Of a stretch of 64,000 nucleotides of DNA, positions 59,626 through 64,000 are shown one piece after another. Under the pieces are notes generated by a model that was given only the letters and a program-made list of their open reading frames with translations, was not told where the DNA came from and searched no databases. Source of the DNA: Trichopria drosophilae (lineage: Eukaryota; Arthropoda; Insecta; Hymenoptera; Diapriidae); the NCBI GenBank assembly GCA_030407085.1, contig CM059582.1, positions 11,017,501 through 11,081,500 on the forward strand, in the 5' to 3' direction. The translations under genes were made by a program, and so were the position numbers. Each line of letters starts with the position of its first letter. Positions within the stretch are counted from its first letter, which is position 1.

Positions 59626-59943
59626 ATTATGCTTTTACAAAATCTATTTCAGTAGGCTTTCTATCGGGTCCGCAATTCATATACATATAAGAGTAAATTT
59701 AAAAAAAATATGAATCTAAAAATTATGTTAGTTTTTTTAAATCAATTGAAACCAATTTTCATAATTTCTTTTTTCGCCATTAAGTAAATTAAGTTACTAT
59801 GTATGATGCGTTTTGTTATTATTAGAATGGAACTCGATATATAACAAATAAAATTGATTAATATACTTAAGTAAAGTAATGTTATAATTCAATTTTAAAC
59901 AATTCTAGGTATTTAAAAATTCGTTATAATCAGAAATAAATAT

Positions 59944-60034
59944 AAAAAAGTTAGTTGTCCCGCTGGGACTCGAACTCGGGTCCGCTTCCTGTCAAGCGTG
60001 TACCTAAACACTCGACCATGGTTGACATTCTATA
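59944..60034 (-). repeat. tRNA-like module (pseudogene or SINE head)
   Basis: On the minus strand there is an A-box-like TGGTCGAGTGTTTAGG, a CGCTT/AAGCG stem in the anticodon-arm position, a B-box-like GAGTTCGAGTCC (59959-59970) and a following T-run (59944-59949). The T-arm has mismatches and the acceptor strands do not pair, so it is not an intact tRNA gene. Confidence 0.55.
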
Positions 60035-60101
60035 TTACTGTTAGGTGCCCACCCGACAATGCACGTACCCAGGTTCGAATCCTGGTAATGACTTTTTTTT
60101 T
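60010..60101 (+). repeat. tRNA-like module, divergent partner
   Basis: The perfect T-arm CCAGG-TTCGAAT-CCTGG at 60069-60085 is followed by TAATGAC and nine Ts (60093-60101), a Pol III terminator. Upstream arms do not form a full cloverleaf. Its 5' part overlaps the module on the other strand. Confidence 0.55.
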
Positions 60102-60109
60102 AATTTGTT

Positions 60110-61700
60110 TGCAATTATTTAGAATTTATAAATACATAAGATTGCCTGAAATTGAAATTACTTAAGTTTCTTAATTATTTTAATGTTTTATTTTAATGTC
60201 ATATTTGCAATAGTTGTGTGATACTTTCGCAAAACTATCAATTATTTTCTCGAAGACTACTAACTCGGAACTTAATACCATATTACTCTAAGATTTCGAT
60301 TTTACTCGAGATGCAACCTACAACTTGGCCCCATATGCGATACTCCATTTTGGGAGTAAAAACAGTTTATTTCTTTTTATATACTAGAGGAAGTAAATCA
60401 ATTAGTTTCAGCAGGCTTAAATCAGAGAGGTATTACGATAATACGTACAAAGTCAAGACATTTCAAGGGCAACTTATCAATTTACGGCCACGCAGAGGTA
60501 CAATACCTTGCAGAAGAATAGGTTAATCTTAGGTTCGTATTATATTCAGAATGCAGACAAAGCTATGGAATATACGTCGATTTGTGAAAATGACAGAATC
60601 GCATTGAGAAGACATGAGATACGCGGAAATGCTTTTTTCAGCCCAGGTGTGTATTAAGAGCCAATATTAAAGCTTTTCGCATTTTCTTCAAACGAGGTTT
60701 AAAGTGTCGGGTACCTGTTATGTTTTTACTCAATTTTTTTTTCGTTCATGCCATGATTTTTCTATTTCAAACATTTAATTTCGATTAAACGCATATTCTT
60801 TAACTGATATGTTATTTTTACGATTTTGTGCATGTTTTCTTGATACACTTCTATTGAGGATATCAAATATTTTTCTCTTCCAATTGATCGCTTTCTGAAA
60901 AGTTAAAAACTTTTCGTGTAAGCTACCAAATTGTTTCCGAGTATAATTAACGTTTTAATTGATAATACTAATTAAATGGTCCATATTGCTGTTTCGTTTA
61001 GTAAACGAGTAATGATCGTTAAAAATATTTTCGGTGTAAAAGTGGTGTAGGATCAGTGTTTTATTAACGTATTCCATAAACGAATATTAAACTGAAGTAT
61101 GTACACGCTTTATAACGAACATCTTTCATAGACGTATATTTATAGACAATATTACAGTTATATTAGATCCAGTTTAAACGTTTCGTAGTTATAATACGAT
61201 TTTTTGACGTTCAACATACATTTCGTATAATATAAACGTATTATAAATGTATATGATAAACGTGCATTATTACACAGGAGTTCAATAAACAATAAACGTG
61301 TTACAAATAAACATTTATAACTTATACCTAAGGAAATATTTATACCTTATACCTAAACCATATCTAAACCAAACTTACGTATAATAAACGTATATTAAAC
61401 GATAGGGTTTTTATTGGGTAAAACTTGAGTGAGAAACCACCATCCAGGTGAATACCTTCATGTAATTGATTTTATGCATATTTCCGGTAATTATTAATTA
61501 ATTATGCTGCAGTTTTTTAACTCCTTATGTGAAAAACATGTAAGGAAGTATGAATAAATCAACAGTTATTGTTAATTATTATGTTATACTTTTTAAAATA
61601 ATAAACAAACTGTGAAAATAATGGATTTATTTACAAAAAATGTCTGCTGAGACGTAGACATCAGTCAAACATTACGAAATCGAGTATTAGGGATTTTACG
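60110..61700. other. AT-rich spacer
   Basis: No gene is supported. ATAAACG words are frequent at 61070-61400 (for example TAAACGTATTATAAA) and may be a degenerate short repeat. The 102-codon frame at 60218-60526 starts without ATG and has no features. Confidence 0.35.
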
Positions 61701-61704
61701 TTGT

Positions 61705-62105
61705 CACAGATTACGATTTGACCTCAGATTTTCAAGATTCAATATGGCGAATTTAAAATGGCGAACAGAAATATGAAAAAGTTTCTTGATTGAAATGAAA
61801 TTGAGTGTTCGGGCGTTTTCGGAATCGTAGATTAGGAATTTGAACTCAATTTTTGAAAAGTAAAAATTTCGGATTAAAAATGGCTGTCCAAAATATAGAA
61901 AATTACTTGATTGAGATGAAATCGGATACTCGGGGATTTTTCGGGTTACTGTTAACGAACCTGAACTCAAATTTTGAAAATTCAAGATAGTGGATACAAG
62001 ATGACCGAACGAAATGTAAAATGTCACTTCATTAAGATAAAACTGGATGCTCTATAAAGCTGGGTACTGACTGAGTACTAACCTGAACTCACATTTCGAA
62101 CTCAG
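61705..62105. repeat. tandem array, period about 121 bp
   Basis: GAACTCAAATTTTGAAAA or a variant starts at 61720, 61842, 61963 and 62084, giving spacings of 122, 121 and 121. Units also share GATT(G/A)A(A/G)ATGAAAT and C(T/G)CGG(G/C)GATTTT-like blocks. The 107-codon minus frame at 61704-62027 is a product of the repeat. Confidence 0.85.
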
Positions 62106-62329
62106 CATAAAGGAAAATAAAAATTGCATACACAATTTTTCAGAATAAGTTGAAAAAAAATAATAATCCTAAATACTCATAAAATGATAAAAATATAAAA
62201 ATAGTGAATGTAATCCTGAAAATGGAAGGATAGTAACACACATAAGCTTTGTGTTTCTGGAAGCAATTATCCGCGGTTCGTAATAAAACTCCATCAATCC
62301 AGTGGTCATCTATTTCGAATCATAAAATC

Positions 62330-62640
62330 TGAGTTCAAATTCGTAAGCAGCGACCCTGAAAACTCCAAGTGACATATTTTCATTCAAAAATCTTCTTAGT
62401 GATTTTTGTAATTTGTGAAAATATAACGAGATAGGGATTCTATGATCTTCTCTGTAAACAATTATATATATATAAATCACAATGACCGATTCAATATGGC
62501 GGATGAATTTTTAAACAGTGAATAGGTGTTTTTGAATCTTGCTGATTGGAGGTTTTAGGGGTCGTAGATGACGAATAAGAAGTCCGATTTTACAGTTTAA
62601 AAATTGCGAATCCAATATCGTGGATGCATTTTTATAAAGT
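62330..62640. repeat. further members of the GCTGATTACGAATTTGAACTC family
   Basis: The complement-oriented GAGTTCAAATTCGTAAGCAGCGACC at 62330-62355 and the plus-oriented AATATGGCGGATGAATTT at 62491 with GGGGTCGTAGATGACGAATAAG at 62560 carry the same cores as the arrays at 61.7 and 59.2 kb. Confidence 0.5.
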
Positions 62641-62644
62641 GATT

Positions 62645-64000
62645 GGATTCGATTTGATTTTTTCATTAAACGCATCACTTTTTCCAACATTCTTAATGGT
62701 TTCTCTTCTGAAGTCAGAAAATCGTTTGCATATTTCAGAAGTATTGAACAGATATTAAAATAGTGAATTATCATGAGTGTAGATAAGATGGACATTCTTA
62801 TCGTTTAAATTAAAAAGTAATATTAAAAAACATTAAAAAATTGTCATCTTTTTCTACCATTTTCTACTTCTCAAACAAATTTCTGTCTTCAGAAGAGACA
62901 CAACTGAAAAAACTCAAGTAAAAATTATGGAAATAGAAATCTAATTCGTTCACTAAAAGCATTTTCAATATTACATTTTTAGTTTTATAGTAAGTTGAGA
63001 ACTTAATCACTTAAATTAACATCTTACTGATAATTTAAATTATCATTTTTCAATAATAATCCAATAAAACTTACTTCTTTATGTAACTCATTTTTTTTAT
63101 TTCATGTTTCATAAGTACCAAAATCATAAAATTTTAGAAAAAAAGATGTTTTTTTTTAAATTGTTAAAATTTTTTAACTTTACTGAAAAAAGAAATATAC
63201 AGAAAATATTTAGACACCTAATCCCATCGACAAAAACAAAAACAGATTTAGAGAATACTAAATTTCAAAGAATAGAATGTTTCTTTAGTAGCTTCACTAA
63301 TATAACTCGTCTTCATCCAACACGTCTTATACCGAGGGTTGTCAGTCATGAGGCCCTTGACTTCTCACGGTAAACAAATCTCTTTGATCAATCAGTGCCT
63401 AGGTTCGTTGTGTATGCCAAGTTTTATACTGATTTACAGGTGTGTGTAAACCTCGAAAACTATGCACGTACGATCATAAAATATGCACTTAGTACATTCA
63501 CATCGACAATGCAATTGGCGCACAAATCTTGAATGCACCAGCTGTTAAAAGTTGAAATATGAGCTAGAGTGAATGCATAATCTTTGCATGCATGCACTTC
63601 TAAATTGGTAAGATTATTCTATTCGATTATTGTTAAAGGTATGATAAAAAGCATTTTAAAAAATGTGTGCTCGTTAAGTCTTGGTGAATTTGTCAGAATT
63701 ACTAAATGTTATATATTTATGTTTATTGTAAATGTAGGTTTTCAAATAATAATTCTTTACACGTAATTTAATGTACATCCTTAAACTTAAGATGGAAAGC
63801 ATTCATTTTCGGTTTTATGACAAATTATGTGAGTAACACACTTAACCATATCACTAAAAATACTGCTGGGATATTTCACGTCATTCACCCAAAATTTTGG
63901 CTTTACTTACTGTCAAACGTTTGAGGGCTCAAAATGTGTGATCAAGAGCTTTCAAATAAGTTTTGGCCGTTTTTAAAATCCAATAAGGCGAATAAAATTT
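62645..64000. other. AT-rich end of window, no gene seen
   Basis: No exon or RNA is supported. A slightly G+C-richer patch is at 63300-63480. The final 20 bases (CCAATAAGGCGAATAAAAT) may begin another member of the ATGGCGAAT repeat family. Confidence 0.35.

Noticed and set aside
59953..60092. Functional tRNA genes
   Set aside because: The acceptor strands do not pair and one T-arm has mismatches. tRNA-like pseudogenes or SINE parts are more likely.
61704..62027. 107-codon minus-strand frame as a gene
   Set aside because: It coincides with the tandem array of about 121 bp; the peptide is internally repetitive for that reason.
1..64000. CRISPR array, prokaryotic operon, prophage or endogenous virus
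   Set aside because: No regularly spaced identical short repeats, no gene packing, no ribosome-binding sites, and no polymerase, integrase or capsid-like frame could be recognised.

Overview
The window looks like nuclear DNA of a eukaryote, most likely an insect. It is strongly A+T-rich by eye. It has no prokaryotic gene packing, no operons and no ribosome-binding sites. It contains short exon-like coding blocks with GT/AG borders, is crowded with short foldback (MITE-like) elements and degenerate satellites, and has a TTAGG-like patch (CCTAA on this strand) of the kind used in insect telomeres. I cannot name the species. No complete gene is visible, and most open frames over 60 codons are chance frames or lie inside repeats.

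Coding content: the best-supported coding sequence is a pair of plus-strand exons at 14959-15088 and 15434-15612. They have consistent phase and encode a Ser/Pro/Gly-rich, probably disordered protein segment that I do not recognise. Their flanking exons are not identifiable here, so much of the window may be intron of that gene. A second, weaker candidate lies at 37979-38140 and 38455-38865 (plus strand), ending in a Cys-containing frame. A third is a short exon-like frame at 58098-58302.

Repeat landscape, left to right: a cluster of five short GGCGTAAAA-type palindromes (4.1-4.4 kb), a tandem array of about 165 bp (5.0-5.65 kb), a foldback MITE (11.06-11.34 kb), TTAA-flanked element ends (14.2-14.7, 18.5, 24.3-24.7, 25.7, 35.2-37.2 and 57.8 kb), a TA-flanked 416-bp palindrome (21.67-22.09 kb), a CAGTAG-ended MITE present twice (20.1 and 42.1 kb), a foldback at 26.2 kb, two interleaved dispersed repeats (31.4/33.2 kb and 32.6/37.5 kb), a tandem repeat broken by a MITE (46.5-47.0 kb), a large inverted repeat (49.8-50.4 kb), a 200-bp duplication (51.9/52.75 kb), a tandem array of about 300 bp with ATGGCGGA motifs (55.6-57.0 kb), back-to-back tRNA-like modules (60.0 kb) and an array of about 121 bp (61.7-62.1 kb).

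Between the repeats are 0.2-0.8 kb blocks with visibly higher G+C and no convincing reading frame (for example 2.9-3.4, 13.6-14.1, 17.9-18.3, 26.7-27.5, 33.8-34.1, 39.2-39.6, 40.15-40.65 and 58.7-59.05 kb). These are the best candidates for conserved regulatory DNA, but this rests only on composition and needs alignment to relatives. The most distinctive feature overall is a set of transposase-less elements flanked by TTAA, including two that abut on one shared TTAA at 35867-35870.
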